Positions 53,344 through 62,305 of a stretch of 64,000 nt of DNA are shown one piece after another. The position numbers were made by a program, and so were the translations under genes. Position 1 is the stretch's first letter; the number at the start of each line of letters is the position of its first letter. Source of the DNA: Cellulomonas taurus (lineage in GTDB: Bacteria > Actinomycetota > Actinomycetes > Actinomycetales > Cellulomonadaceae). Location: positions 558,001-622,000 of the forward strand of contig NZ_CP051884.1 in NCBI RefSeq assembly GCF_012931845.1, read 5' to 3'. The notes under the pieces are model-generated. The model was given only the letters and a program-made list of their open reading frames with translations. It did not search any database and was not told where the DNA came from.

Positions 53344-54564
53344 TCAGTACCAGCCCTTGGACTGGGAGGCGGACCAGGCGCCGCAGGGGGTCGAGTAGCG
53401 GCCGGCGATGTAGTTCAGACCCCAGGTGATCTGGGTCGCGGGGTTGGTGCGCCAGTCGGCGGAGACACTGGCCATCTTCGATCCGGGCAGCGCCTGCGGG
53501 ATGCCGTACGCACCAGAGGAGGTGTTCTCCGCGTCGACCCGCCAGCCGCTCTCCTTGTTCCAGAGCTGGAGCAGGCAGGCGAACTGGTCGTCGCCCCACC
53601 CGCGCTCGGCGGCCATCGTCTTGCCGAGCTCCTGGGCACTGCCCGGCGTGACGTTCACGTTGGCGGACACCTCCATGGTGCCGACCTTCACGATCTGGGT
53701 GACCGGTTCGACGGTGACGGCGGAGGCGACCACCTGACGCTCGACCACCGCGCCGCCGATCACCGCCGTGCTGTACGTCGTGGTGCGCACCCCGGCCTTG
53801 CCGGCGGTCTCCACCTTGCGGGTGCCGTTCGCCAGGGTCGGGTCCTCGACCTCCTGCTCCTCGAACGGGATCGCCTCGGTGACGGTCTCACCGGAGGTGG
53901 CGGCCCGGGTCACCATGACGACGAGCCCGTCGGTGGCCGTGGCGTCCAGCGGCACCGAGACGCGGTCGCCCTCGTTCAGGACCAGGCCGATGTCGCGCAG
54001 GGCGTCCCGGACGGTCCCGGCACTGGTCACACCGTCGATCACCTGACCGTCGACCGCGAGGTGGATGGTCTTCTGGGTGGAGACCCGCAGGACCGCGTCC
54101 CGCTCCACCGACGACGACCGCGAGGCCGAGGTCAGCGTGTCCGTGTCGCGCAGCCCCAGGTCGTCCACGGCCTCACCGACGGTCAGCGCCGTGGTCCAGA
54201 CCGTCTGCTGCTCGCCGTCCACCTCGACGTCGATCTGCCGACCGTGCCGGACCACGATCTCCGCACCGTCCCGCACCTGCTCGTCCAGGCCGGGGGCGAC
54301 CAGGTCGTGTTCACCGACGCTGATGTCCCCACTGGCGAGCACCTGGCCGACCGTCCGGCCGAAGGCGTTCACCTCGACCGGCTGACCGTCCACCTCGACG
54401 GTGACCGTCTTGTGCAGTCCGACGAAGGCAGTGGTCGCACCGGCCGCCAGCACCAGCACCGCCGCCTGAGCACCCCACCGCACCAGGCGGTTCGGACGGT
54501 CCTGCCGATGGGTCGACTCGGAACGCAGTCGAGCGTGTTCGGCGGACTCGGCGGGGGTGGCCAC
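53344..54564 (-). CDS. DUF348-G5 protein with lysozyme-like C-terminus, RpfB paralogue
   Basis: A 406-residue exported wall protein. An N-terminal anchor (AAVLVLAAGATTAFVGL, about 33-49) leads into three DUF348 repeats (HKTVTVEVDGQPVEV; HGRQIDVEVDGEQQ; QKTIHLAVDGQVID), then a G5 domain (AIPFEEQEVEDPTLANGTRK). It ends in a lysozyme/SLT-like domain (about 320-406) with the putative catalytic Glu in LLQLWNKESGWRVDAEN and SSGAYGIPQALPGSKM. The end differs from the Rpf domain of its neighbour, so the pair shares wall-binding parts but not the same catalytic module. The GTG at 54564 follows GGAG at about nine bases. An MtrA-like site lies just upstream. Confidence 0.9.
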   Translation of the reverse strand: MATPAESAEHARLRSESTHRQDRPNRLVRWGAQAAVLVLAAGATTAFVGLHKTVTVEVDGQPVEVNAFGRTVGQVLASGDISVGEHDLVAPGLDEQVRDGAEIVVRHGRQIDVEVDGEQQTVWTTALTVGEAVDDLGLRDTDTLTSASRSSSVERDAVLRVSTQKTIHLAVDGQVIDGVTSAGTVRDALRDIGLVLNEGDRVSVPLDATATDGLVVMVTRAATSGETVTEAIPFEEQEVEDPTLANGTRKVETAGKAGVRTTTYSTAVIGGAVVERQVVASAVTVEPVTQIVKVGTMEVSANVNVTPGSAQELGKTMAAERGWGDDQFACLLQLWNKESGWRVDAENTSSGAYGIPQALPGSKMASVSADWRTNPATQITWGLNYIAGRYSTPCGAWSASQSKGWY

Positions 54565-54609
54565 GCGCAGGTCTCCAAGGGGGGTCAAGAGGGTTGACTG
54601 ACGATGACC

Positions 54610-54625
54610 GTAACCGATTCGTGAC
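54610..54625. promoter_or_regulatory. MtrA-like two-repeat site upstream of the RpfB paralogue
   Basis: GTAACCGATTCGTGAC has GTAAC and GTGAC 11 bases apart, 46 bases upstream of the GTG start of the minus-strand gene, between it and tatD. It matches the site before rpfB at 14 of 16 positions. Confidence 0.55.
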
Positions 54626-54658
54626 CGACGGGGAAGCCCGGACCGTGCTGCCACGGAC

Positions 54659-55618
54659 CTACCAGCTGCCGTACACCCGTTCGGTGGTCCGGGTCAGCGT
54701 CTCGCACAGGGTCCGGAGGTCCTGGTTCAGCTCCGCCGCGATCCGGCGCACCGTGAGCGGCAGCTGGTACGGGGCGTTCGGGCGCCCCCGCATCGGATGC
54801 GGGGTCAGGTACGGCGCGTCGGTCTCGACCATGACCTGCTCGACCGGCAGCACCCGCAGCGCCGCCCGCAGCTCGTCGTTCGCACCGAAGGTCACCGGAC
54901 CGGCGAACGAGGCGAACCACCCCTCCTGCGCGCAGACCTCGGCCAACGCCGGGCCGCCGGAGAAGCAGTGGAAGACGGTGCGCTCCGGGGCACCGTCCCG
55001 CCGCAGCAGCTCCACCACGTCGTCGTGCGCGTCCCGGTCGTGGATCTGCAACGCCAGGCCGAGCTCCTTCGCCAGGGCGATGTGGGCCCGGAACGCCTCG
55101 CGCTGCACCGCACGACCGCGCTCACCGGCGCGGAAGTAGTCCAGCCCGGTCTCGCCGATCGCGCGGACCCGGGGGTTGGCGCGGGCGACGCGCTCGACGG
55201 TGGCCAGGGCATCGGCCAGCGACGTGTCGTGCCACGGCTGCGGGTCGGGGTCGAGTCCGTCCGGGGCCGTCTCCCGCACCCCGGCGTGCAGCACCGCCTC
55301 GTTGGGGTGGATGGCGATCGCACCGAGCAGGACACCTCGGCGGGTGGTCATCGGCACCGGGCCGTCGGCGCCCGGGTCGCCGGCATCGGCGCGCAGCACC
55401 GCGTCGGTCCAGGCCACCGACTCCAGATCACACCCGACCTGCACCATCCGGGCCACACCGACCGACGCCGCGAGCCCCAGGTGGTCGTCCAGGGTGCGCG
55501 GACCGGGCTCCGCCTGGACCCCGAGCACCGACTCCAGGTGGGTGTGGTTGTCCGGGACCGGGCTGGGCAGCGCCTCCGGGGCGTCCGCCCAGCCACGATC
55601 CCGGTTCTTGCGGGACAT
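54659..55618 (-). CDS. tatD: TatD-family metal-dependent hydrolase
   Basis: A 319-residue TIM-barrel deoxyribonuclease-type hydrolase. Metal ligands are visible as DNHTHLE (HxH), AIGETGLDYF (Glu), LQIHDRDAHDD (His), FHCFSGG (His) and ETDAPYLTP (Asp). TatD proteins act as 3'-5' DNases and possibly D-amino-acyl deacylases in DNA or tRNA quality control. The ATG overlaps the metG stop by one base (TGATG), the usual metG-tatD order in actinobacteria, with rpf-like genes downstream. Confidence 0.94.
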   Translation of the reverse strand: MSRKNRDRGWADAPEALPSPVPDNHTHLESVLGVQAEPGPRTLDDHLGLAASVGVARMVQVGCDLESVAWTDAVLRADAGDPGADGPVPMTTRRGVLLGAIAIHPNEAVLHAGVRETAPDGLDPDPQPWHDTSLADALATVERVARANPRVRAIGETGLDYFRAGERGRAVQREAFRAHIALAKELGLALQIHDRDAHDDVVELLRRDGAPERTVFHCFSGGPALAEVCAQEGWFASFAGPVTFGANDELRAALRVLPVEQVMVETDAPYLTPHPMRGRPNAPYQLPLTVRRIAAELNQDLRTLCETLTRTTERVYGSW

Positions 55619-57402
55619 CAGCCCTGACGCAGGCGATCGAGCTCGGCCTCGACCATGTCGTCGTCCAGCTTGGTGAACACCGGGGTCGGCTTCGCCACCG
55701 GGGTGCCGGGCACCACGGCACGCGGCTCCCACGCCGGGACCGCCGAGTAGTCCCCGGTGATCACCGGGTACTCGCGGCTCGGGTCGTCGAGGTCGGTGAC
55801 CTCCTCGATCCGGGGCAGCGGGGAGATGGTGCCGGTGCCGCCCAGGGCCTCGTGCACCTGCTGCGCGGAGTGCGGTAGGAAGGGCGACAGCAGGGTGTTC
55901 AGGTCGCTGACCGCCTGCGTCGTTGTGTGCAGCACGGTGGCCAGCCGGTCCGGGTCGGTCTTCAGCTTCCACGGCTCGGTCTCGGACACGTAGCGGTTGG
56001 CCTCCTGCACCATCCGCATCGCCTCGCCGATCGCCGCCCTGTGCCGGTGGCTGCCGATCAACTCGCCGACCCGGCCGAAGGCGGTGGTGGTCTGGGCCAG
56101 CAGCGCCTCGTCCACCGGCTCGCGGCGACCGGGCTCCGGCACCGCACCGAAGTTCTTGTGCACCATGCTCGCGGTCCGGTTCACCAGGTTGCCCCAGCCC
56201 GCGACCAGCTCGTCGTTGGTGCGCCGCTTGAAGTCGGCCCAGGTGAAGTCCGCGTCCTGGTTCTCCGGTCCGGCGCTGGAGATGTAGTACCGCAGCGCGT
56301 CCGGCTGGTAGCGGGACAGCATGTCGCGCACGTAGATGACCACGCCCCGACTGGAGCTGAACTGCTTGCCCTCCATCGTGAGGAACTCGCTGGAGACGAC
56401 CTCGGTGGGCAGGTTCAGCTTCCCGTACGGACCCGGGGCGCCACCCTTCGACCCGCCACCGTCGTAGCCGAGCAGCTCGGCCGGCCAGATCTGGGAGTGG
56501 AAGGTGATGTTGTCCTTGCCCATGAAGTAGTAGGACAACGCCTCGGGATCGGTCCAGAACTGCTGCCAGGCATCCGGGTCGCCGCTGCGCCGGGCCCACT
56601 CGATCGAGGCGGACAGGTAGCCGATCACCGCGTCGAACCACACGTACAGCCGCTTGGAGGGATTCGACTCCCAGCCCTCCAGCGGCACCGGGATCCCCCA
56701 GTCGATGTCCCGGGTCATCGCCCGCGGCCGCACGTCGTCCAGCAGGTTGAGCGAGAACTTCAGCACGTTCGGACGCCAGTTGGTGCGCGACCGCAGCCAG
56801 TCGCCGAGGGCGTCCACGAAGGCGGGCAGGTCGAGGAAGAAGTGGTTCGACTCGACGAACTTCGGCGTCTCGCCGTTGATCCGGCTCTTCGGGTTGATCA
56901 GGTCGATCGCGTCCAGCTGGTTGCCGCAGTTGTCGCACTGGTCGCCACGAGCACCGTCGTAGCCACAGATCGGGCAGGTGCCCTCGATGTACCGGTCCGG
57001 CAGTGTGCGCCCGGTGGACGGGCTGATCGCGCCCATCGTGGTCCGCTCGACCATGTACCCGTTCTTGTGCACGGTCCGGAACATCTCCTGCACCACGGCG
57101 TAGTGGTTGCGGGTGGTGGTGCGGGTGAACAGGTCGTAGGACAGGCCGAGCTGGGTCAGGTCCTCGACGATCACCCGGTTGTACCGGTCGGCGAGCGCCT
57201 GCGGGGTGACCCCCTCCTGCTCCGCCTGCACCAGGATCGGCGTCCCGTGCTCGTCGGTGCCGGACACCATCAGCACGTCGTGGCCCGACATCCGCATGTA
57301 CCGGCTGAACACGTCGGAGGGAACGCCGAATCCGGCGACATGACCGATGTGGCGCGGTCCGTTGGCGTAGGGCCAGGCGACAGCGCTGAGGATGTGGGAC
57401 AT
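55618..57402 (-). CDS. metG: Methionyl-tRNA synthetase
   Basis: Charges initiator and elongator tRNA-Met. The 594 residues carry the class I HIGH motif ([14 protein letters not shown], near 18-21), the zinc knuckle [17 protein letters not shown] (near 143-159), the [16 protein letters not shown] editing/binding segment, and the KMSKS equivalent as KQFSSSRG, the form usual in actinobacteria. The anticodon-binding domain follows (about 400-540). The C-terminal dimerisation domain of E. coli is absent. Start ATG at 57402. Confidence 0.97.
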   Translation of the reverse strand: MSHILSAVAWPYANGPRHIGHVAGFGVPSDVFSRYMRMSGHDVLMVSGTDEHGTPILVQAEQEGVTPQALADRYNRVIVEDLTQLGLSYDLFTRTTTRNHYAVVQEMFRTVHKNGYMVERTTMGAISPSTGRTLPDRYIEGTCPICGYDGARGDQCDNCGNQLDAIDLINPKSRINGETPKFVESNHFFLDLPAFVDALGDWLRSRTNWRPNVLKFSLNLLDDVRPRAMTRDIDWGIPVPLEGWESNPSKRLYVWFDAVIGYLSASIEWARRSGDPDAWQQFWTDPEALSYYFMGKDNITFHSQIWPAELLGYDGGGSKGGAPGPYGKLNLPTEVVSSEFLTMEGKQFSSSRGVVIYVRDMLSRYQPDALRYYISSAGPENQDADFTWADFKRRTNDELVAGWGNLVNRTASMVHKNFGAVPEPGRREPVDEALLAQTTTAFGRVGELIGSHRHRAAIGEAMRMVQEANRYVSETEPWKLKTDPDRLATVLHTTTQAVSDLNTLLSPFLPHSAQQVHEALGGTGTISPLPRIEEVTDLDDPSREYPVITGDYSAVPAWEPRAVVPGTPVAKPTPVFTKLDDDMVEAELDRLRQG

Positions 57403-57457
57403 GGGGCGATCCTAGTGACGACCCGCGGGTGCTCTCCACGGCCCGGAGCAGCGGTGG

Positions 57458-57527
57458 CACTCACCCATTGGGTGTCGGCCACTCAACGGCCGTGGGAGAC
57501 CACTCATTTCTCGCGCGCTGGCACTCA
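57458..57527. repeat. Four CACTCA direct repeats at 21-22-base spacing
   Basis: CACTCA begins at 57458, 57480, 57501 and 57522, each preceded by GC or CC; three of the four read GG[C]CACTCA or GGCACTCA. The spacing of two helical turns puts all copies on one face. The array lies between divergent metG and the lipoprotein gene, 95-165 bases before the latter's start. Confidence 0.65.
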
Positions 57528-57622
57528 TCTCTGATCGTTTGCGGGAGAAGCGCACCGGTCGATGACCACACTCGACCCCGGAGCGAATGCGCCCGTCCAT
57601 CCGCAACGCAGGGAGTTTGGTC

Positions 57623-58705
57623 ATGCCCGTCATCCCACACTCGGCGTCGATCGCCGCGAGTGCTCTGCTTCTCACGGTCCTGGCCGGATGTGCCACGCCG
57701 GGCGACGCCCCCGAATCGACGCATGGCACGAACACGTCGTCGGATGTCGCGGGAAATGACGCCCTGGCCCCGAACCTGGCGACGACGGTTGCGGAACTCC
57801 CGTTCGCACGCTTCGGTGCCGCCGTCACGGCGCTGGCAAGCGATGCGGGCTCATCAGGGGTCGACGAGGACGTGTTCGCCTCGCGTGAGGCATTCATCGC
57901 CGACTGCATGGCGGCCGAGGGATTCACCTACACCCCCGCCCCTTACCCTGAGCCGGAGTCGGCGTCGTATCCCTGGCTCGAGAACGCGATTGCGGTGCCC
58001 GAACTCCCGGCGGATCGCAGCGCGGTGGCGACCCGCGGGTACGGCCAGGACGACCCCGATCGCGCCGATGAGGGCGCCACCCTGGTGGACGACGCCGACG
58101 CCGAGTACATCGAGGGCCTCAGCGACCAGGCCGTGACCGCCTACATGGCGGCGCTGACCGGCTCGCGTGGCCCCGATGACATGAATCCGGCTGAGGACGG
58201 TGGATGTCAGGGCCGCTCCGAGACGGAGTTCCCGGCGCGCTCGGATGTGTCGGACTCTGCAGCCGTCCAGTTCCAGCCGCTGATCATGGCGATGCAGAAG
58301 CTGGTCCAGCGGGACATCTACACCGACCAGGCGGTCGCCGACCTCAATGAGGAATGGGTCGGCTGCATGGGGGAGGCGGGGTACGACGTCGGTGCGCCGG
58401 CCGGGTACCCAGCACCATCGGTTCCCGGGCCGATGGAGGGCTGGAACCTCGCCGTCATCACGGGAGCGGACGGCACAGCCCACTGGTCGGAGGTCGGGAC
58501 GGCGATGTCCGACCTGCCCGAGGACGAGCGGGCCCTCATCGGCACCGAGGCGGAGCACGCCATCGCGGTGGCCGACTTCGACTGCCGAGCCGAGACCGAC
58601 TACGTCGAACGCTTCACGGCTGCGCTGAGGTCAGCGCAGCAGGAGTTCGTCGACCGGAGGGGTGACGAGCTGGCGGCGATGGAGGCCGCCGCAGGTCTCT
58701 CGTAG
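57623..58705 (+). CDS. Lipoprotein of unknown function linked to an ABC-like cluster
   Basis: A 360-residue exported protein with a lipobox (LLLTVLAGC, Cys at about residue 23), so it is probably anchored to the outer face of the membrane. It has two related segments, FIADCMAAEGFTY and EEWVGCMGEAGY, of the form W/F-x-x-C-M-x-E/A-x-G-F/Y, which suggests an internal duplication with paired cysteines. I recognise no named domain. As I recall, similar lipoproteins occur next to peptidoglycan-binding and MacA/MacB-like genes in Micrococcales. The ATG at 57623 follows AGGGAG; an upstream ATG at 57587 has no ribosome-binding site. Confidence 0.8.
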   Translation: MPVIPHSASIAASALLLTVLAGCATPGDAPESTHGTNTSSDVAGNDALAPNLATTVAELPFARFGAAVTALASDAGSSGVDEDVFASREAFIADCMAAEGFTYTPAPYPEPESASYPWLENAIAVPELPADRSAVATRGYGQDDPDRADEGATLVDDADAEYIEGLSDQAVTAYMAALTGSRGPDDMNPAEDGGCQGRSETEFPARSDVSDSAAVQFQPLIMAMQKLVQRDIYTDQAVADLNEEWVGCMGEAGYDVGAPAGYPAPSVPGPMEGWNLAVITGADGTAHWSEVGTAMSDLPEDERALIGTEAEHAIAVADFDCRAETDYVERFTAALRSAQQEFVDRRGDELAAMEAAAGLS

Positions 58706-58761
58706 TCACGGGCTGAGCTTCCCGGCGTGCACAAGAGGGCCGGGCGAAACAGGGGAGAGAA

Positions 58762-59184
58762 ATGAGAAAGATCGTCGGATCGCTGACAGCTGCCGTCGCG
58801 ATGGCCGGGGCGGTTCTGGTGGGCGGGGCTGGCGCCAGCACAGCCGCCACCGCGAATACCCCGTGTGTCACCTGGGCTGCGGAAGGCGCGGGCATGTATG
58901 CGCGGGTGATTCCCTCGCGCACCAACGGTTCCACCGACTGCTATCTCGTCAAGGGGAACAGTGGTAACGGGGCTCGCGCGCTGCAGAACGCCCTGCGCGG
59001 GTGCGAAGGGTATGGCATCGCGGTCGATGGGATCTTCGGTTCCGGCACCAAGACCGCCGTGACGCAGTTCCAGCGCAGTCAGGGAATCGGAGTCGATGGC
59101 CAGTACGGAAATCAGGTGAAGGGCCGCATCTGGTTCGCCAGCAGTACCACGTTGAGCGGCACGTACTTCTGCAACCGGTGGTGA
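58762..59184 (+). CDS. Secreted peptidoglycan-binding-domain protein
   Basis: A 140-residue exported protein. A signal peptide (MRKIVGSLTAAVAMAGAVL, cleavage near ASTAATA) is followed by a short Cys-containing segment and a PG_binding_1 domain (about 65-125): NGARALQNALRGCEGYGIAVDG then FGSGTKTAVTQFQRSQGI. It lacks a catalytic domain and so may target the wall or act as a decoy or adaptor. The ATG follows GGGGAGAG. It is the second of four genes in the same direction. Confidence 0.88.
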   Translation: MRKIVGSLTAAVAMAGAVLVGGAGASTAATANTPCVTWAAEGAGMYARVIPSRTNGSTDCYLVKGNSGNGARALQNALRGCEGYGIAVDGIFGSGTKTAVTQFQRSQGIGVDGQYGNQVKGRIWFASSTTLSGTYFCNRW

Positions 59185-59320
59185 GCGTCCGCCCATGACG
59201 TCGTGGGTGGGTGCGGCGGGACGGCCGCGTCCACCCACGATCCGGACGCGTGACACGGCGCGACCTTCGGTGCGGTGACGATTCCTCGCAGCGAGGTCCT
59301 GTGTGCCAATGAGGGAGACG

Positions 59321-60991
59321 ATGGGCGAGAGCAAGACCGAGCGCGCGAAGGGCCGGTTCCGTGTCTCCAGGCTGCCGCGGCAGTTCCGGACGGTCGCCGT
59401 GCTGGCCCTGGTGGCGCTCGCCGGGATCGGCGGAGGCATGCTCGTCAGTACGCGCATCGTCTCCCCGAGCCAGGCGGCGGCGGACGCGGCACCCCCCGAA
59501 CCTCAGCCGATCACGGTGCCGATCGGGACCCGAGTGATCACCAACGAGGTGACGGCACGTGGCGACGGCAGCTTCGCCGAACCGCAGCAACTGACCCTGA
59601 TGACGAACCGGGCCTCCGGCCCGTCGGTGATCACCGGTCGGGTTCCGGACGTCGGGGCCGAGGTGCAGGCGGGGACCGTCCTTGTGGAGGTCACGGGCCG
59701 ACCGGTCATCGTGCTGCCGGGTGCCATCCCCACCTACCGCGACCTGGGGTGGGGGATGAGCGGCCCGGATGTGCAGCAACTCAAGGCGGCACTACTGTCG
59801 CTCGGCATCGACCCCGGCGACCCGGACTCGGATGTCTACGACGTGCAGACGGCCGAGGCGGTGACGGCGCTGTACGCACGCGTCGGCTACCCGGCGCCGG
59901 AGGCGCCCGCCGACGCCGCGTCCGCGCTGGAGGCCGCGCAGGAGGAGGAGCGAGCAGCGGAGCAGGCGGTGGTCGAGGCATCTGCTGCCGTGGCCGACGC
60001 CTCGGCCGGGATGCTCCCCTCGGAACGCATCGACCTCGATACGCAGGTCGCTGTCGCGGAGGCGGCGCTCGCCGAACTGGCGGACCAGTGCGCCCTGGCC
60101 GGTGCCACCTGCAGCCAGTCCGAGGTGGTCGCGGCGCAGGGTGCTGTCGCCCAGGCCCGGGCTCGGCGGGACGAGGCGACCGCCGCACCCGACGTGAGCC
60201 GGGAGACCTCCGCCCTGCGCAGTGCGCAGGCAGCCCTGGACAGCGCCCGTGACAAGGTGGCGGAGGCGAGCTCGGCTGTCCTGGTCGGACTCCCCGCCGC
60301 GGAGGTCGTCATGGTGAAGGATCTGCCGCGCAGGATCGATCAGGTGAACGTCGCGCTCGGTGACACCGTGACCGGGGCGGTGGCGTCCGTCTCGAGCACC
60401 GCTCTCACCGTGCAGGCGGTGTTACCGGCGGAGAGCGCCGCCTTGGTCGCGGTGGGGATGGCTGCCCGGACCACGGTCGACGGGCAGGACGTCGACCTGA
60501 CGGTGAGCGCCGTGGGTGAGACGGCCGGGTCCGACCCCTCGACACCGGGGGACGCCGACACCGGTGCGGACGATGCCGGGACGGACAACGCTGGTGCCAG
60601 CGATGCCGGAACTGGGACGCCCCAGGACACCTCGGCGCCGGCCGCCGGCTCCGCGTCGTCGTCGGTGGGCGGCGAGGTGGCGATCCGGCTGGATCCGGTG
60701 GGTGAGCTCGCGCCGGAGACGGCGACGGCACTGCGCGGCGCCAACGTTCGGGTCACCATCCCGGTGAGCTCGACCGGTGGCGACGTGCTCGCCGTCCCCC
60801 TCGCGGCGCTGACCAGCGGGCCCGGCGGTGAGACCCGGGTCAGCATCGCGCAGGCCGATGGTCAGTGGCAGCTCGTCACGGTCGAGACCGGCCTCGCCGC
60901 CCAGGGCTACGTGGAGATCGTCTCAGCGGACCCGGATCTCAAGGCGGGGGACCGGGTGCTGATCGGCGAGTCGACCGGTGCGGGCGGGTGA
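59321..60991 (+). CDS. MacA/HlyD-like membrane-fusion adaptor with peptidoglycan-binding-like domain
   Basis: A 556-residue periplasm-like adaptor. It has one N-terminal helix (about 20-42, FRTVAVLALVALAGIGGGML), a barrel strand region, a PG-binding-like insert (YRDLGWGMSGPDVQQLKAALLSLG, about 135-185), and a long Ala/Glu-rich coiled-coil hairpin (about 190-330). A beta-barrel part follows, then an Asp/Thr/Ala-rich acidic linker (about 400-450) and the membrane-proximal end with VRVTIPVSSTGGDVLAVPLAAL. Such adaptors pair with MacB-like permeases. Start choice is uncertain: ATG 59321 after GAGGGAG, or 59309. Confidence 0.85.
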   Translation: MGESKTERAKGRFRVSRLPRQFRTVAVLALVALAGIGGGMLVSTRIVSPSQAAADAAPPEPQPITVPIGTRVITNEVTARGDGSFAEPQQLTLMTNRASGPSVITGRVPDVGAEVQAGTVLVEVTGRPVIVLPGAIPTYRDLGWGMSGPDVQQLKAALLSLGIDPGDPDSDVYDVQTAEAVTALYARVGYPAPEAPADAASALEAAQEEERAAEQAVVEASAAVADASAGMLPSERIDLDTQVAVAEAALAELADQCALAGATCSQSEVVAAQGAVAQARARRDEATAAPDVSRETSALRSAQAALDSARDKVAEASSAVLVGLPAAEVVMVKDLPRRIDQVNVALGDTVTGAVASVSSTALTVQAVLPAESAALVAVGMAARTTVDGQDVDLTVSAVGETAGSDPSTPGDADTGADDAGTDNAGASDAGTGTPQDTSAPAAGSASSSVGGEVAIRLDPVGELAPETATALRGANVRVTIPVSSTGGDVLAVPLAALTSGPGGETRVSIAQADGQWQLVTVETGLAAQGYVEIVSADPDLKAGDRVLIGESTGAGG

Positions 60992-62238
60992 GGGGCATGT
61001 CGCTGTCGGCGTGGCGACACTCTCGCCGGGACAGCTTCACCCTGCGCGACCTGGTGACCGAGGCGCTCTACGGCGTGGCGAGCAGGCCCGCCCGGCTCCT
61101 GCTCACCATGGCGGGCACGGTGATGGGCACCACCTCGGTGGTGGTGACGCTGGGACTGGCCGCCACCGCATCCGGTCAGATCGACAGCCAGTTCGACGCG
61201 GTCGCGGCGACGCAGGTGGTGATCACGGCCAAGAGCGTGGCCGATGGGGACGCCACGAACGGCGTGATCCCCTGGGACGCGGAGGACCGCGTGGCGCCGC
61301 TGGCCGGTGTGGAGGCGGCCGGCCTCGCGGCGGTGGTCGACCTCCCGCCCGGCACGTCGATCCAGGGGGTCGCCGTCACCGATCCGTCGATGGGGGCGCG
61401 GCCCGACTACGACCTGGTGGCGACGTCACCGGGCTTCATCTCCGCGGTGCGCGGGTCGGTGGGCACCGGGCGGTTCTTCGACCGGGGTAGCGAGGAACGT
61501 CAGGACCGGACCGTCGTCCTCGGTCCCGACGCCGCGCGACGCTTGAACATCGCCACCGTCGAGACACAGCCGTCGATCTTCATCGGCGACACCGCCTATG
61601 CCGTGATCGGGATCCTGGCGGACCTCGGCGAACGAGCCGACCTGTCGGGGGCGGTGCTGGTGCCGGTCAGCACCGCACGCCAGGACCTCGGGCTCCAGGA
61701 GGTCGACGAGGTCCGGCTGCGCATCGCGGTGGGAGCGGGCGAGGTCGTCGGCTCCCAGGCACCCACCGCGCTGGATCCGGTAGCGCCCGACAGCTTCACC
61801 GTGAACGTCCCGCCCCGGCCGACCCGGGTGCGCGAGGGCATCCGATCCGAGCTCCAGGGCGTCTTCCTCGCTCTGGGCGCCGTCGCCATGCTGGTCGGCG
61901 GTCTCGGGATCGCCAATGTCACTCTGCTGTCCGTCATGGAGCGTGCCGGTGAGATCGGTCTGCGGCGTGCGCTGGGCGCGCGGCGCTGGATGATCGGCAT
62001 GCACTTCATGTCGGAATCGCTGATCACGGGGGCGCTCGGCGGCATGGTGGGCGCCGCGGTGGGTCTGATGGCGGTGGTCGGAACCTGCGTCGTGCGTGCG
62101 TGGACGCCGATCGTCGACAGCCGCTTGGTGGTGGCGGCGGCGCTCGCAGGAGTCCTGACCGGGCTGATCGCCGGTGCGTACCCGGCGCTGCGTGCAGCGC
62201 GGATCGAACCGATCGAGGCGCTCCGCGAGCGCCTGTGA
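60988..62238 (+). CDS. FtsX/MacB-like ABC transporter permease, no ATPase partner nearby
   Basis: A 416-residue membrane protein. It has an N-terminal helix (about 35-55, LLLTMAGTVMGTTSVVVTLG), a large extracytoplasmic MacB_PCD domain (about 60-270), and three C-terminal helices of the FtsX fold with VMERAGEIGLRRALGARRW and the coupling-like PALRAARIEPIEALRERL ending. The GTG at 60988 overlaps the adaptor stop (GTGA); an ATG at 60997 is the alternative. MacB-like permeases need a cytosolic ATPase, normally encoded between adaptor and permease, and none lies in this cluster or elsewhere in the window. Confidence 0.9.
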   Translation: MRGMSLSAWRHSRRDSFTLRDLVTEALYGVASRPARLLLTMAGTVMGTTSVVVTLGLAATASGQIDSQFDAVAATQVVITAKSVADGDATNGVIPWDAEDRVAPLAGVEAAGLAAVVDLPPGTSIQGVAVTDPSMGARPDYDLVATSPGFISAVRGSVGTGRFFDRGSEERQDRTVVLGPDAARRLNIATVETQPSIFIGDTAYAVIGILADLGERADLSGAVLVPVSTARQDLGLQEVDEVRLRIAVGAGEVVGSQAPTALDPVAPDSFTVNVPPRPTRVREGIRSELQGVFLALGAVAMLVGGLGIANVTLLSVMERAGEIGLRRALGARRWMIGMHFMSESLITGALGGMVGAAVGLMAVVGTCVVRAWTPIVDSRLVVAAALAGVLTGLIAGAYPALRAARIEPIEALRERL

Positions 62239-62250
62239 TGGTGCGCGTCG

Positions 62251-62265
62251 TCTGCTCAGAGCAGA
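62251..62265. promoter_or_regulatory. Perfect palindrome upstream of the XRE regulator
   Basis: TCTGCTC-A-GAGCAGA is a perfect inverted repeat with a single central base, 30 bases before the -10-like TACCGT (62295-62300), about where the -35 should be. It is a plausible autoregulatory operator. Confidence 0.45.
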
Positions 62266-62305
62266 ACGCCCACCGCGCCGCCGCGCCCCGGGCCTACCGT
62301 GAGCC

